Below, one piece after another: positions 39,300 through 48,086 of a stretch of 64,000 bases of DNA. The translations under genes and the position numbers were made by a program. The first letter of the stretch is position 1, and each line of letters opens with the position of its first letter. The notes beneath the pieces are model-generated. The model ran no database searches and had not been told where the DNA came from. It saw only the letters and a program-made list of their open reading frames with translations. Source of the stretch: Rubrivivax sp. (lineage in GTDB: Bacteria > Pseudomonadota > Gammaproteobacteria > Burkholderiales > Burkholderiaceae_C); NCBI GenBank assembly GCA_026125665.1, contig JAHCKS010000003.1, forward strand, positions 1 through 64,000, read 5' to 3'.

Positions 39300-39852
39300 G
39301 GGGCACCTCCTTGAACGTCTTGAGATGCATGCGCCCGCCGGCGTAGCTGAACTCGACCAGGTAGGTCTTCGCCTCGTTGCTGGTTTCCTGGGCGTTGACC
39401 AGAGTTCTCAGGCGCCCGCGCACGACGACGCTTTGCGTGTCTTCGCTTGGCACGAGCTGTTGCGGCATGAAGGCCGTGCTCGCGTTGATGCGCTTGAGCC
39501 GAGCGGCCTCGATTTCCTGGCGCGCCCGGAACGCACCGTGATGGTCGGGCTCGACGTAGCCGAGCAGCACGTCCTTCTTCCAGTCGACGGAAGATGGCGT
39601 CACGTCGAGCACCAGCCAGGCGATGAAGCTGCCCATCTGCTCGAGGTACTCCGCGCTGGCCTTGTCGCGCTCGACCCAGAAGGACTTGTTGATCGAAGGC
39701 GGCACGACCAGCGTGCGCACCGAGCCCAGCAGGTTCAGGATGATCACGAGTGACAGCAACTGGCCCAGGACCAGGCCGCCGAGCGCCAACGCGAGCCCGC
39801 GGTTGCGCTTGCGCAGTTCCTTGAGGTCGCTGCTGAGCCGGTCGAAGTCCAT
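39286..39852 (-). CDS. traE: Conjugal transfer protein TraE (VirB5/B8-like)
   Basis: A 188-residue inner-membrane protein with one membrane helix (LALALGGLVLGQLLSLVIILNLLG, residues 18-41) and a periplasmic domain carrying VVPPSINKSFWVERDKASAEYLEQMG, the TraE landmark, and YLVEFSYAGGRMHLKTFKEV. Length equals F TraE (188). It is required for pilus assembly and lies between traL and traK as in F. Confidence 0.93.
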   Translation of the reverse strand: MDFDRLSSDLKELRKRNRGLALALGGLVLGQLLSLVIILNLLGSVRTLVVPPSINKSFWVERDKASAEYLEQMGSFIAWLVLDVTPSSVDWKKDVLLGYVEPDHHGAFRARQEIEAARLKRINASTAFMPQQLVPSEDTQSVVVRGRLRTLVNAQETSNEAKTYLVEFSYAGGRMHLKTFKEVPHAAP

Positions 39853-39868
39853 CGTGACCCTCGCGGCC

Positions 39869-40168
39869 TCAGCCGACCATGCGGCGAAGATGCGACGGCG
39901 GTGTCGCGCCCATCGCGGTCAGCGGGTTCGTCGGCAGGTGCCAGTACAGCCAGTGCACGGCGAAGGCCGGGTGCTTGTCGGCCTTGATGCGCGCGATCCA
40001 GCGTGCGGTCACGAAACCGACCACCGTGCACAGCGCGAAGGACCACTTCGAGCCGGACATGTAGCCGAGGAACAGCCCGAAGAGGAACGGGGCCGCGACG
40101 TCCATATCCCAGAAGCCGATCTTCCAGGGGTCGTCGAGCCGCCGCGGGATGTAGGTGTTCGCGCGCAT
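39869..40168 (-). CDS. traL: Conjugal transfer protein TraL
   Basis: A 99-residue small membrane protein, the VirB3 counterpart of F-type systems. It starts with YIPRRLDDPWKIGFWDMD, typical of TraL, followed by hydrophobic segments (VAAPFLFGLFLGYMSG, FALCTVVGFVTARWI) and a terminal HWLYWHLP. It follows the pilin gene in the order seen in F. Confidence 0.93.
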   Translation of the reverse strand: MRANTYIPRRLDDPWKIGFWDMDVAAPFLFGLFLGYMSGSKWSFALCTVVGFVTARWIARIKADKHPAFAVHWLYWHLPTNPLTAMGATPPSHLRRMVG

Positions 40169-40211
40169 CGCTGGCCTTTGCGTGGTGCCCGAGCAGTGGC
40201 TGCCGGCGGCG

Positions 40212-40568
40212 TCAGACGACCGCGCCCATGATCGCGCCGGCGATCACGAGGCCGACCGCACCGAAGATCGCGAGGCCTACGTAGAACAGCACCGGCCCGA
40301 AGTTGCGCAGCGCGGCCAGCGAGATCAGCGCGACGACGAAGCCGACGAACCCGACCAGCGCCTTGATGCCAGGGCCGAGTGCGGAGATCTGCGTCAGCGC
40401 CGAGACCAGAGGTCCGGTGATGCCCGTGAAGGCCACCAGATCGAGCGCGTAGCCCGGCATCGCGATGCAGAGGCCGATGGCGAGCAAGGCCAGCAGCGCG
40501 ATCGCCGCGATCGGCCTGCGGCGGGTGGTGAAGGAAGGGGTGAAGGGACGAAGGGCGGCGGTGGTCAT
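40212..40568 (-). CDS. traA: Pilin precursor TraA-like
   Basis: A 118-residue prepilin. A long leader (about 42 residues, with IAAIALLALLAIGLCIAMPGYA) is followed by a mature part of two hydrophobic helices (ALVGFVGFVVALISLAALR and VLFYVGLAIFGAVGLVIAGAIMG), the F-pilin architecture. The likely cleavage is after GYA, leaving LDLVAFTGITGPLV. The GGAG ribosome site is 9 bp upstream of ATG 40568. It is the first gene of the traA-to-traG operon. Confidence 0.85.
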   Translation of the reverse strand: MTTAALRPFTPSFTTRRRPIAAIALLALLAIGLCIAMPGYALDLVAFTGITGPLVSALTQISALGPGIKALVGFVGFVVALISLAALRNFGPVLFYVGLAIFGAVGLVIAGAIMGAVV

Positions 40569-40662
40569 GATTGACTCCAAGAGAAACTTGTTTGGGGCGA
40601 TGGTTCGAGCGAGGGCGTTGGCGCGACGCGAGGCAGGCGGAGGGTGGGCCGTAGCGCGCAGT

Positions 40663-40678
40663 TGCCACCTCGGTGGCA
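40663..40678. promoter_or_regulatory. Palindrome upstream of traA
   Basis: TGCCACCTCGGTGGCA is a perfect dyad of 7-bp arms in the 149-bp gap between the pilin start and the OmpA-like gene stop. It could be an operator for the transfer operon or a hairpin ending the upstream transcript. No T-run follows, which favours an operator. Function is inferred. Confidence 0.4.
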
Positions 40679-40717
40679 GCACAGGCGGCTGTCCGGCTGC
40701 AAGGCGGAGGAGGCACT

Positions 40718-41401
40718 TCATGGAGCGGCCCCTGAATCGCCTGCGTAGGCCACCTCGACGCGACGGTTGCGCGAGCGCGAACGTTCGTTGTCGTTGGGCG
40801 CGGCGTAGCAGCAGCGGCCGCGGGCATCGATGGCGATGCGGGCCGGCAGTTGCGGATCGATGTCCAGCAGGTAATCGCGGACGGCGAGGCCGCGGGCTAG
40901 CGCCAACGACTGGTTGAGCAGTTCGGAGCCGAGGTCGTCGGTCCGGCCGGCAACCACGATGCGGTCGCTGTGCCGCAGATCGGGCAAGGCGCGGCGTAGT
41001 TGCGCTCTGTGTTCGCCGGTCAGCGTGGAGCGGCCGAGAGCGAAGAGGAGCGTCAGGCGCTGCTCGGTGGTCTTGACGGGGGCCGGCGGTGAACCGGTCG
41101 TGACGGGCGGAACAGCGCTCGGCGGCTGCTGCAGCTTGGGTGGATCGAGGGCGGCGACCGGATGTGACGCGGGAGCAGCCGCGGTCGCGATCGTCTTCGG
41201 CGTGCGGGACGGGCAGCCAGGCTCGATGCACTCGGCAAAGTGCGCGTGCCGACCGAAGGCGAGTTGAGCCAGGCGGCGCTCCGCGCGCTCCAACGCAGTC
41301 GCAGGCAGAGGCGTGGAGAGCGTCTCCTCGTTGCTGCGCATCAGTGCGCAGGCACCGAGCGCGCAGGCGAGCAGCCCGATGACGAAGGTGCGCCAGCTCA
41401 C
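40718..41401 (-). CDS. OmpA-family lipoprotein of the ICE
   Basis: A 227-residue outer-membrane lipoprotein with a signal and lipobox ([16 protein letters not shown]), a Pro-rich linker, and a C-terminal OmpA/Pal peptidoglycan-binding domain: [48 protein letters not shown] and NRRVEVAY. It would anchor to peptidoglycan. The GTG start overlaps the stop of the lytic transglycosylase gene (GTGA), so the two wall-related proteins are co-translated. Confidence 0.85.
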   Translation of the reverse strand: MSWRTFVIGLLACALGACALMRSNEETLSTPLPATALERAERRLAQLAFGRHAHFAECIEPGCPSRTPKTIATAAAPASHPVAALDPPKLQQPPSAVPPVTTGSPPAPVKTTEQRLTLLFALGRSTLTGEHRAQLRRALPDLRHSDRIVVAGRTDDLGSELLNQSLALARGLAVRDYLLDIDPQLPARIAIDARGRCCYAAPNDNERSRSRNRRVEVAYAGDSGAAP

Positions 41402-41922
41402 GGTGCCACCCTGACGGCGAGCCGCGGCGCGTGCGATGCAAGGGGAGCGGCTGCGCCCGCCGATGTCACAGCGCTGCCCGCGGGCAGGCGTCTGTACACA
41501 GACCACGCGTAGCGGCTGCGCGCGGCCCGGCAGGCATCGCCCTTGAGTTGGCTGCAGGCGGCGTTGTAGGCGCCGACGCCTTCCCAGCTCACGCCATGCC
41601 GGACGAAGTTTTGCGCGAGCAGCCAAGCGCCGACATGGATGCTGGTGCACGGGTCGTACAGGTCACGCTCGGCGATGCCGTGGCGCTGGAGCGCCGGCAG
41701 GTGCGAGCTGTTGATCTGCAACAGACCGATGTCGTAGCTGCCCGTGCGTTGCACGTGCGAGCGATTGACGGCGCGGGCATCGAGGCCCGACTCGACGCGG
41801 GCCATCGCATACAGCAGCTGCGGCGATACGCCGTAGCGCTGGCCGGCCTGCTCCCAGCACGCGCTCGCGACGCAGGGAAGCAACAGGATCGCGATGGCGC
41901 CGAAGAGCCAGACCGCTCGCAT
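41398..41922 (-). CDS. Lytic transglycosylase (SLT domain) of the transfer region
   Basis: A 174-residue exported muramidase-like protein. The signal is [16 protein letters not shown]. The SLT domain shows [16 protein letters not shown] with the catalytic Glu, and [14 protein letters not shown], both canonical. Such enzymes locally open peptidoglycan for secretion machinery (F Orf169, VirB1). It is followed immediately by the OmpA-like gene. Confidence 0.92.
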   Translation of the reverse strand: MRAVWLFGAIAILLLPCVASACWEQAGQRYGVSPQLLYAMARVESGLDARAVNRSHVQRTGSYDIGLLQINSSHLPALQRHGIAERDLYDPCTSIHVGAWLLAQNFVRHGVSWEGVGAYNAACSQLKGDACRAARSRYAWSVYRRLPAGSAVTSAGAAAPLASHAPRLAVRVAP

Positions 41923-42060
41923 GACTCACCTCACTCGGGAACCCTGGGATCGCCAGGGCACGGAGCCCGGCGGCGGAGCGGGTGACGAGGCCAACCTCAA
42001 GAGGGGCGGCTCGCAGCGGGTGAGGCCGCGCAGGAAGCGCGACGCGAGCTATGGGTTCGT

Positions 42061-42081
42061 CGCCTTCAGTTCGCGAAGGCG
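42061..42081. repeat. 7-bp-arm inverted repeat
   Basis: CGCCTTC and GAAGGCG flank a 7-nt loop in the 252-bp gap between the transglycosylase gene and the next minus-strand gene. No T-run follows on either side, so terminator activity is doubtful. The rest of the gap shows no gene. Confidence 0.35.
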
Positions 42082-42174
42082 CTAACGAGGGTCAGTGGGC
42101 GGGTCACCACGACGGTGGCGAGCGGGTGGTGCTGCCGAGGCAGCGTTGCCGGAACTGTCCGGCAGAGGATCTGT

Positions 42175-42669
42175 TCAGGAGGGCAAGACGGCCTTGGTAG
42201 TGGCCGATCGGCGCACGATGTTGATGCGGGCATGCCGCAGCGTGCACACGCCGGTAGGGTCATCCAAACGGGCCAGCGCGACACAGCCGGTGGTCAGCTG
42301 GTCAAGCTGGAACTGAGGATTCGGATAGCGGTTCGCCGCGGACAGCTGCAAGGCGTGCAGCTGAGCGTACTGGGGGCGCCACATGGCCTCGCGCCGCCGG
42401 ATGGTGGCGGGCTCGCGCAGCATCAGCTCGGAGCCGAGGAAGGCGAAGAGCCGATGGCTGGCGTCGCCCTTGGCGAACATCTGCGACACACAGGCGCTGA
42501 TCAGGTCCGGCATCCGAAACCGCGGCGCCACGTTGCGGTCGCTGCGCAGCAGCTGGTACAGCCAGTCGTGCTCGGGCAGCCAGAGCATGGTCTCCGCGGT
42601 ATCGATGGCATCCGCTGCTGGAGGCAGTGCCAGTGGCGGTTCCTGGGTCGATGTGGCAGCTTCCAGCAT
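42175..42669 (-). CDS. Conserved-looking ICE protein of unknown function
   Basis: A 164-residue soluble protein. The core runs ETMLWLPEHDWLYQLLRSD, PDLISACVSQMFAKGD, ATIRRREAMWRPQYAQLHALQ and NPNPQFQLDQLTTGCVALA-like segments, rich in tryptophan and helical. No named domain. The start is set at MLEAATSTQ, which has GGAG 8 bp upstream; starts at 42708 or 42795 are possible. Position upstream of the wall-enzyme pair on the transfer strand suggests an accessory role. Confidence 0.6.
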   Translation of the reverse strand: MLEAATSTQEPPLALPPAADAIDTAETMLWLPEHDWLYQLLRSDRNVAPRFRMPDLISACVSQMFAKGDASHRLFAFLGSELMLREPATIRRREAMWRPQYAQLHALQLSAANRYPNPQFQLDQLTTGCVALARLDDPTGVCTLRHARINIVRRSATTKAVLPS

Positions 42670-42929
42670 GTCGGTCTCCGAAGATGCGATGCGCTCGTCT
42701 CGGGGCATGGGGGAAGCGTAGGTTCGTGCTTCGCTCGCGTCGCCGCGGATTGCGGGCGAAGTGGGGAGGGTTTCGGCATCGGGACGCATGCCCATCTGAC
42801 GGGTGACGAGGAAGGCATTCCCCTGATGGGCAAGCATGTGGCCGCCGCAGTCCGTCCCTATCCAGCTTCCACGTGACGACGGTATAGAGTGACCTGCAGG
42901 ACGGTCCTTGGTCCTTGCGCCAAACCCAA

Positions 42930-42949
42930 TACTGTTCAAAAATACAGGC
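42930..42949. promoter_or_regulatory. LexA-type SOS box upstream of Nmad-like gene
   Basis: TACTGTTCAAAAATACAGGC contains an exact CTGT-N8-ACAG (42932-42947), the LexA operator consensus used in beta- and gammaproteobacteria, with the expected AT-rich centre in an otherwise GC-rich region. It ends 25 bp before the ATG at 42974, where it would overlap the promoter or early leader. The match is seen directly; LexA control is inferred. Confidence 0.65.
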
Positions 42950-42973
42950 ATTCCTCTTTCAGTGAGGGGCTTC

Positions 42974-43222
42974 ATGCCCAGCTACATCTTTGTGTCACCA
43001 GGCTCCGACCCGGGAGCAGGCCTCGCACTGGTCGATCCGATGCTCGGCTCGAGCAAGCCGACGATGGGGACCTGTAGGCCCGACTTGCGGAGGATGGTGA
43101 CGCCCGGCGACCACATATTCGTGGTCAGCGGGAGCCGCGGCCGAACCTATCGGCAGTATGTGATCGGCGGCATGCAAATCGACGCGAAGCTAGATTCCTT
43201 GACCGACATGAGTCGGCAGTGA
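42974..43222 (+). pseudogene. 5' fragment of a nucleotide-modification-associated (Nmad-like) gene
   Basis: An 82-residue frame starting MPSYIFVSPGSDPGAG, with GDHIFVVSGS and YVIGGMQIDAKL, resembling the N-terminal third of the Nmad group of predicted DNA-base-modification proteins (recognised from memory, moderate certainty). The family's larger C-terminal part is absent; homology stops just where the adjacent inserted block begins at about 43223. A ribosome site (GAGGGG) and a LexA box precede it. It is probably non-functional unless the short form is active. Confidence 0.5.
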
Positions 43223-43237
43223 TCGAGTCAAGTTTTC

Positions 43238-44790
43238 CTATGCGGCGATATGAGCGTCATCGCACCAGGAGTCGATGGCTGCCTGGGCGGCGTTGAAGAT
43301 CGTCCGGGACGAGGGGGCGGCCGGCGGGACGACGGGGGCCATGGCCGGTCGCAACAGACGTACGTACAGGCGTGTGTAGAACATGGCCGTGCGCAAGCCC
43401 TCGTCGGTGAGCTGGTAGCGATGGGTCTTGGGAACGCGGGCGATCAAGCCGTGCAGGCGCAGGCGGCGCAACTCGTAGCTCATCTTGCCTGGTGTGATGT
43501 CGTCGGCCCGGCGCCCGAGCAGACGGCAAATGCCTGGCGCAAGTCCTTGTTGGTGAAGCCGCGGGCGACGAAGACGAACATCAGCAGCGCGTTGAGCAGC
43601 GCCTGCGCGTTGGCATCGCCGAATCGCAGTGCGGGTGCGCGTTGATCGTCGACCCGGCGCGGACGCTGCAAGTCCTGGAAGGCGTCTTCTCCCAAGGCGC
43701 AGTCGTGGCTGAGCTGCTCGATGTGCAGCAGCCGGCGGTTGGCCGCAAAGCCGATGCGGCGCAGTTCGGGCAGGTTGTGAAGCGCGCGGCCGACGCCGAA
43801 GTCGTAGGTGTCGTTGATGGTCGTTTCGGTCCGCAAGGCCTGCCCCTCCTTGTGGTACTGCTTGATGCGCGAACGCTTGTAGTCCACATGCAGCGAAGGC
43901 GTGACGCCCTCGGTGATCACCCGGGTACGGAAGCGCCCGGGGGTGCGCCGATTGACGCGGCGATCGAAGATGAGCTGCACCTGGCCGGGCCGGCCGATGT
44001 CCAGGTTCTCTCGGATGACCTGCTCGAAGAAGATGCGTCCGCTCACCGGACGGTCCAGCACCTGCGTCAGCGCGAACTCTGCCTGCAGAATCGACAGCGC
44101 GTAGCGGTAGCCGGCGGCACGGTCGCGGCGCTCGAATGGATGCGGCAGCCGCGCCAGCCACTTGCGCAGCAAGCGGTCGATCTTCTTGGCATCCAGCCCG
44201 TCGCAGATGCGCTGCAGCGCCGCGGGGTCCTCGCAGGACAGCACGCCGTTGTCCAGCGCTTCGTAGGCAATGCCGCGCTTGACCAACTGGCGCTTGGCGT
44301 ATTCGTTGCCGTTAATGCACAGCTTGGCGTTGTAGGGGAAGTACGAACAGAACTTCAGGAAGAACGGGCCGAAGTCGCTGTCGACGCAGTAGAAGTAGTA
44401 GTGGTTGACCATCGCCGAGCCGTTGACCACCCACGGGTAGTTCATGCCGGTGCGCGCGCAGCGGCGTCGTTCGGTGCGCACCACGCGCGCCTTCTCCTGG
44501 GCGCGGCCGATGTACAGCACGCCTTCGTCAGCATCGAAGTGCTTCAGGTACTCCTGCGTCATGTCGTCCTTGCGCTGGTGCTTGGAGAAGCTCACCAAGT
44601 CCACGCCTGCCTCGTCGGCGAACTGCTCGACCGCCGCCACGAAGGCCGCGGTCTTCGGCGCCACCGCCGCTGTCGAGGCAAAGCGCTGGCCGAGATGGCC
44701 GCGCAGGTACCACACCACGCCGCCTACGCGCTGCAACTGCGGCACGTACACGTTCAGGTACATGCGGTCGATGCTCTCGCTCTCCAGCAC
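43238..44790 (-). pseudogene. Unclassified protein with C-terminal winged helix, one frameshift
   Basis: Two frames together give about 515 residues. The first (43480-44790) reads MYLNVYVPQLQRVGGVVWYL, NHYYFYCVDSDFGPFFLKF, YPYNAKLCINGNEYAKRQL-like, RDRAAGYRYALSILQAEFAL and HVDYKRSRIKQYHKEGQALR. After a frameshift near 43500-43530 it continues PGKMSYELRRLRLHGLI, HRYQLTDEGLRTAMFYTRLY, a winged-helix end. I recall similar proteins occurring widely and annotated only as hypothetical; no transposase or replication family fits. The frame is open 38 codons further upstream, into the IS256 terminus, without an ATG or GTG, so the true N-terminus may be lost. Confidence 0.55.
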
Positions 44791-44816
44791 GACATGATCA
44801 CGTAGGACTTCGCCCA

Positions 44817-46277
44817 GGGCGATGTCCCAGGCGTAGTTGGAACTTGAGGTGGCGGTTTCCGCAATGAGCTCGTGAGAATCGAGCTTGCTGAAGACCTGAA
44901 ACCCTCAACCTCAAGGGAAACCGCCATGAAGGATCGTAAGACAAGGAAGAAGGCTGCCAGTGGGCTGCGCGTGGTGCATCGCAACGATGCCGCCGCGCTC
45001 AGGCGCTGGGCGCAAGGCGATGGCCAGGCGCTGCTGCCGATGCTGGAGCTGCTGGAGAACGCGCAGGCCAGCATCGACGAGCTGATGAACGAGGCTGCGC
45101 GCGCGGTGCTCGAGGAGTTGCTGGTGGCCTCGGCCAACAAGATCGCCGGGGAGAAGCATCGCGGCAAGGCCGGCGGGCCCGTGCTGTGGCACGGCAGCCA
45201 GCGTGGGCAGATCCAGATGGCTGAGCGCAAGCTCAGCGTGACCCGGCCGCGGCTGCGAACGGCTGGCGCTACAGCCAAGGAGGTGGCGGTGCCGGCCTAC
45301 GAGCGGCTGCAAGGCGACGCTCGCATGGGCGCGCGGGTGCGCGACATCGTCGTCAAGGGCGTGTCGATGCGCAAGTACCGCGAGGTGCTGCCCGAGGTGG
45401 CTGGCACCGTGGGCGTGAGCAAGAGCGCGGTGTCGCGTCGCTTCATCGAGGCCAGTGCCGCGCAGCTGGCTGCGCTGAACGAGCGGCCGCTGGCCGACGC
45501 GGCTCTGCTGGCGATCTACATCGATGGGATCATCGTGGACGGTACGCACATCCTTGCCGCGCTGGGCGTTGACGAGCGGGGCAAGAAGGCGCTGCTGGGG
45601 CTGAGCGGCGGGTCGTCGGAGAACGCGCAGGTGGTCAAAGCTTTGCTGACGAGCATGCGCGAGCGCGGCCTGGCCGTCGATCAGGACTACCTGTTCGTCA
45701 TCGACGGGGGTAAGGCGCTGCGCTCGGCCATCGAAGAGGTCTTCGGCTCGCACGCCAAGGTGCAGCGCTGCCGCACGCACAAGCTACGCAACGTGCTGGA
45801 AGCCTTGCCCAAGGAGGCCCGTGCGCAGACCAAGAGCGTGATGAACGCAGCCTACAAGCTCGACGCCCAGCGCGGCATGGACAAGATCCGCCAGCAGGCC
45901 AAGTGGCTGCAGGCCGAGCACGCCGACGCGGCGGCGTCGATGCTCGAGGGGCTGGAGGAGGTCTTCACGGTCAATAAGCTGGCCCTGCCGCCCTCGCTGA
46001 TGCGCTGCCTGTGCACGACCAACATCATCGAGAACCCCAACGGCAGCGTGCGCACGATGACCCACCGTGTGAAGCGCTGGCGCGATCAGGACATGGCGCT
46101 GCGCTGGGTGGCCGCGGGCTTCCTGGAGGCCGAGAAAACGTTCCGCCGAATCGATGGCGTGAAGGACCTCTGGGTGCTGGCTGTTGCTCTTGGTCGGCAA
46201 GTGCCGAACACCGTCAAACGCGCCGCGTAAGATGAGTCAGACCGCCACCGGTTCCAACTGGCCGCGGGACATCGCCC
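44817..46277 (+). mobile_element. IS256-family insertion sequence
   Basis: About 1.46 kb bounded by imperfect inverted repeats: GGGCGATGTCCC then, after 6 variable bases, AGTTGGAAC on the left (44817-44843), matched by the reverse complement of 46251-46277, 22 of 27 identical. It encodes one transposase. No 8-9 bp target duplication was seen, so one flank may have been rearranged after insertion. The left terminus overlaps the open frame of the neighbouring unclassified gene. Confidence 0.75.
44926..46230 (+). CDS. IS256-family (Mutator-type) DDE transposase
   Basis: A 434-residue transposase. The three catalytic acids lie in IYIDGIIVDGTH (first D), YLFVIDGGKAL (second D) and CTTNIIENPNGSVRTMTHRVKRW (E), the last being the family signature. 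An HTH region with VGVSKSAVSRRF precedes them. The start MKDRKTRKKAAS has an AAGGGAAA-type site upstream. It appears intact and may be active. Confidence 0.92.
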   Translation: MKDRKTRKKAASGLRVVHRNDAAALRRWAQGDGQALLPMLELLENAQASIDELMNEAARAVLEELLVASANKIAGEKHRGKAGGPVLWHGSQRGQIQMAERKLSVTRPRLRTAGATAKEVAVPAYERLQGDARMGARVRDIVVKGVSMRKYREVLPEVAGTVGVSKSAVSRRFIEASAAQLAALNERPLADAALLAIYIDGIIVDGTHILAALGVDERGKKALLGLSGGSSENAQVVKALLTSMRERGLAVDQDYLFVIDGGKALRSAIEEVFGSHAKVQRCRTHKLRNVLEALPKEARAQTKSVMNAAYKLDAQRGMDKIRQQAKWLQAEHADAAASMLEGLEEVFTVNKLALPPSLMRCLCTTNIIENPNGSVRTMTHRVKRWRDQDMALRWVAAGFLEAEKTFRRIDGVKDLWVLAVALGRQVPNTVKRAA

Positions 46278-46740
46278 CTTGCGCTGCTTCGTCGGCTTGC
46301 TGGCCAGCATGTGCCTGATGGCGGCAATCGGGTTGCCCACGCCGGCGACGCTGTCCGAGAACTGCCGGCCGCAGCCATGGCACTGATGTTTCCGGTGCGC
46401 GTGCACGGCGAACCAGTCGCGGTCGAGGTGAGGAAAGCCGCAGTGCGCGCACCTGACCTGAATCGTTTCGAACCCAAAGACGCCCGACTCCATGTAGTTG
46501 ATCGCGTCGATCTCGTCGACTTCGGCCCAGCCGTCCGAGAGCAGGTCTTCGCGAAGCGGGATTCGCAGCCGACGATAGGTCTTGTCGATCTCCTTGAACC
46601 CGCCTGTTACTGATCTGGCGTGCACATGAATGCCACGGTCCACTGGCTGCCGCGTGGTGTCGTATGCGGCTGGAACCGAACCCCACAGGGCAACGCCGCC
46701 CGGGTAGTCGTCAAAGTCGAGATCCAGTCTCAGACTTCTT

Positions 46741-46750
46741 GATCGGCGGG
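46741..46750. repeat. Left target-site duplication of IS4 element
   Basis: GATCGGCGGG here is identical to 48077-48086 on the other side of the element. A 10-bp direct repeat is within the 9-13 bp range of IS4-family elements. Confidence 0.85.
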
Positions 46751-48076
46751 CACTACTGTCCGGTTAATCGCCCCGGCGGTCGCGGATTCGCAAGCACTGG
46801 TGCGGGCTAGCGGTCGATTTGGTTTGGTGCTGACTTGAACTTCGATCGTCAAGAACCGCGTACTTTCCCGGGCTTGACTGCCTCCGGGGACGCTCGTGTA
46901 CGTCGGCAAGACCTTGTTCGCTCAAGTCATGGAGTTCGTCCCTTGGACCAGCTTCGCGCGCATCGTGCAGCGGCACCGCGGCAATGCGGGCGTGCGCTCG
47001 TTGTCGTGCGCCGAGCAGTTCCGTGCCATGGCCTTCGCGCAGCTGACCTGGCGCGAGAGCCTGCGCGACATCGAAGCCAGCCTGTCGGCCAATTCGAGCA
47101 AGCGTTACGCGATGGGCTTTCGATCGCCGGTCAAGCGCTCGACGCTGGCCGACGCGAACGAATTGCGCCACTGGCGCATCTGGTCGGACCTGGCAGCGGT
47201 GTTGATCCGCCGTGCCCGCAAGCTGTACGCCAGCGACTCGTTGGGGGTCGAACTGGACAATACGGTCTACGCGCTGGACTCCAGCACCGTCGATCTGTGC
47301 CTGAGCCTGTTCGACTGGGCGCCGTTCCGCTCGACCAAGGCCGCCATCAAGCTGCATACGCTGCTGGACCTGCGTGGGGCCATCCCCGCCTTCATCCACA
47401 TCAGCGACGGCAAGATGGGCGATGTGAACGTGCTGGACATGCTCAGCTTCGAGGCTGGCGCGTTCTACGTCATGGATCGCGGCTACTTGGACTTCTGACG
47501 ATTGCATGGCTTGCATCAGGCCGGTGCCTTCTTCGTGACCCGTGCCAAGAGGGGCATGGACGCTCGGCGCGTGTATTCCAACCCGGCGGACCGCAGCACC
47601 GGCTTGATCTGCGATCAACTCGTGATGCTCACCGGCTATTACCCGGTGCGCAACTACCCCGAGCACCGCGGCGCATCAAGTTCAAGGATCCCGAGTCTGG
47701 CCAAACGCTGGTGTTCTTGACCAACAACACGGCGCTGCCGGCGCTGACCATCTGCGCGCTCTACAAGAGCCGCTGGCAGGTGGAGCTGTTCTTCAAGTGG
47801 TTCAAGCAGCACCTGCGAATCAAGCACTTCCTGGGCAACAGCGAGAACGCCGTCAAGACGCAGGTGTGGTGCGCCGTGGCCACCTACGTGCTCATCGCCA
47901 TCGTCAGGAAGGAACTTCAAATCGACGCCTCGATGTACACATGTCTACAGATCTTGTCGGTGTCCGTCTTCGAGAAGACCCAGCTGTCATGCGCCTTTCC
48001 GGGCGATGAGTCCACAACCGAACAGTCAGACGACGCTAAGCAGTTGATGTTGTTCAACTTTTAACCGGACAGTAGT
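46751..48076 (+). mobile_element. IS4-family insertion sequence with 10-bp target duplication
   Basis: The element is bounded by inverted ends ACTACTGTCCGGTTAA (46752-46767) and TTAACCGGACAGTAGT (48061-48076), an exact 16-bp match. It is flanked by direct repeats GATCGGCGGG. Its 1.3-kb body carries a transposase reading rightward that has one in-frame stop and one frameshift. It interrupts the zinc-ribbon gene. Confidence 0.9.
46896..48064 (+). pseudogene. IS4-family transposase, broken
   Basis: The GTG start gives MYVGKTLFAQVMEFVPWTSF, the usual N-terminus. DDE parts are VYALDSSTVDLCLSLF, FYVMDRGYLDF and the YREK signature YKSRWQVELFFKWFKQHL. A TGA at 47496 follows GYLDF, where homologues read on into RLHGLHQAGAFFVTRAK, and a frame change near 47675 separates NYPEHRG from RRIKFKDPESG. 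Two lesions make it inactive unless either is a sequencing error. Confidence 0.85.
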
Positions 48077-48086
48077 GATCGGCGGG
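48077..48086. repeat. Right target-site duplication of IS4 element
   Basis: GATCGGCGGG, the direct repeat of 46741-46750, immediately outside the right inverted end. Confidence 0.85.

Noticed and set aside
42061..42081. Terminator
   Set aside because: The stem is only 7 bp and no T-run follows on either strand.
42175..42975. 266-residue version of the unknown gene
   Set aside because: Its first 100 residues overlap the LexA box and Nmad-like promoter and look non-coding; the GGAG-preceded ATG at 42669 is preferred.
42889..43177. Alternative small frames on both strands around the Nmad-like gene
   Set aside because: They overlap the recognised frame and lack ribosome sites.
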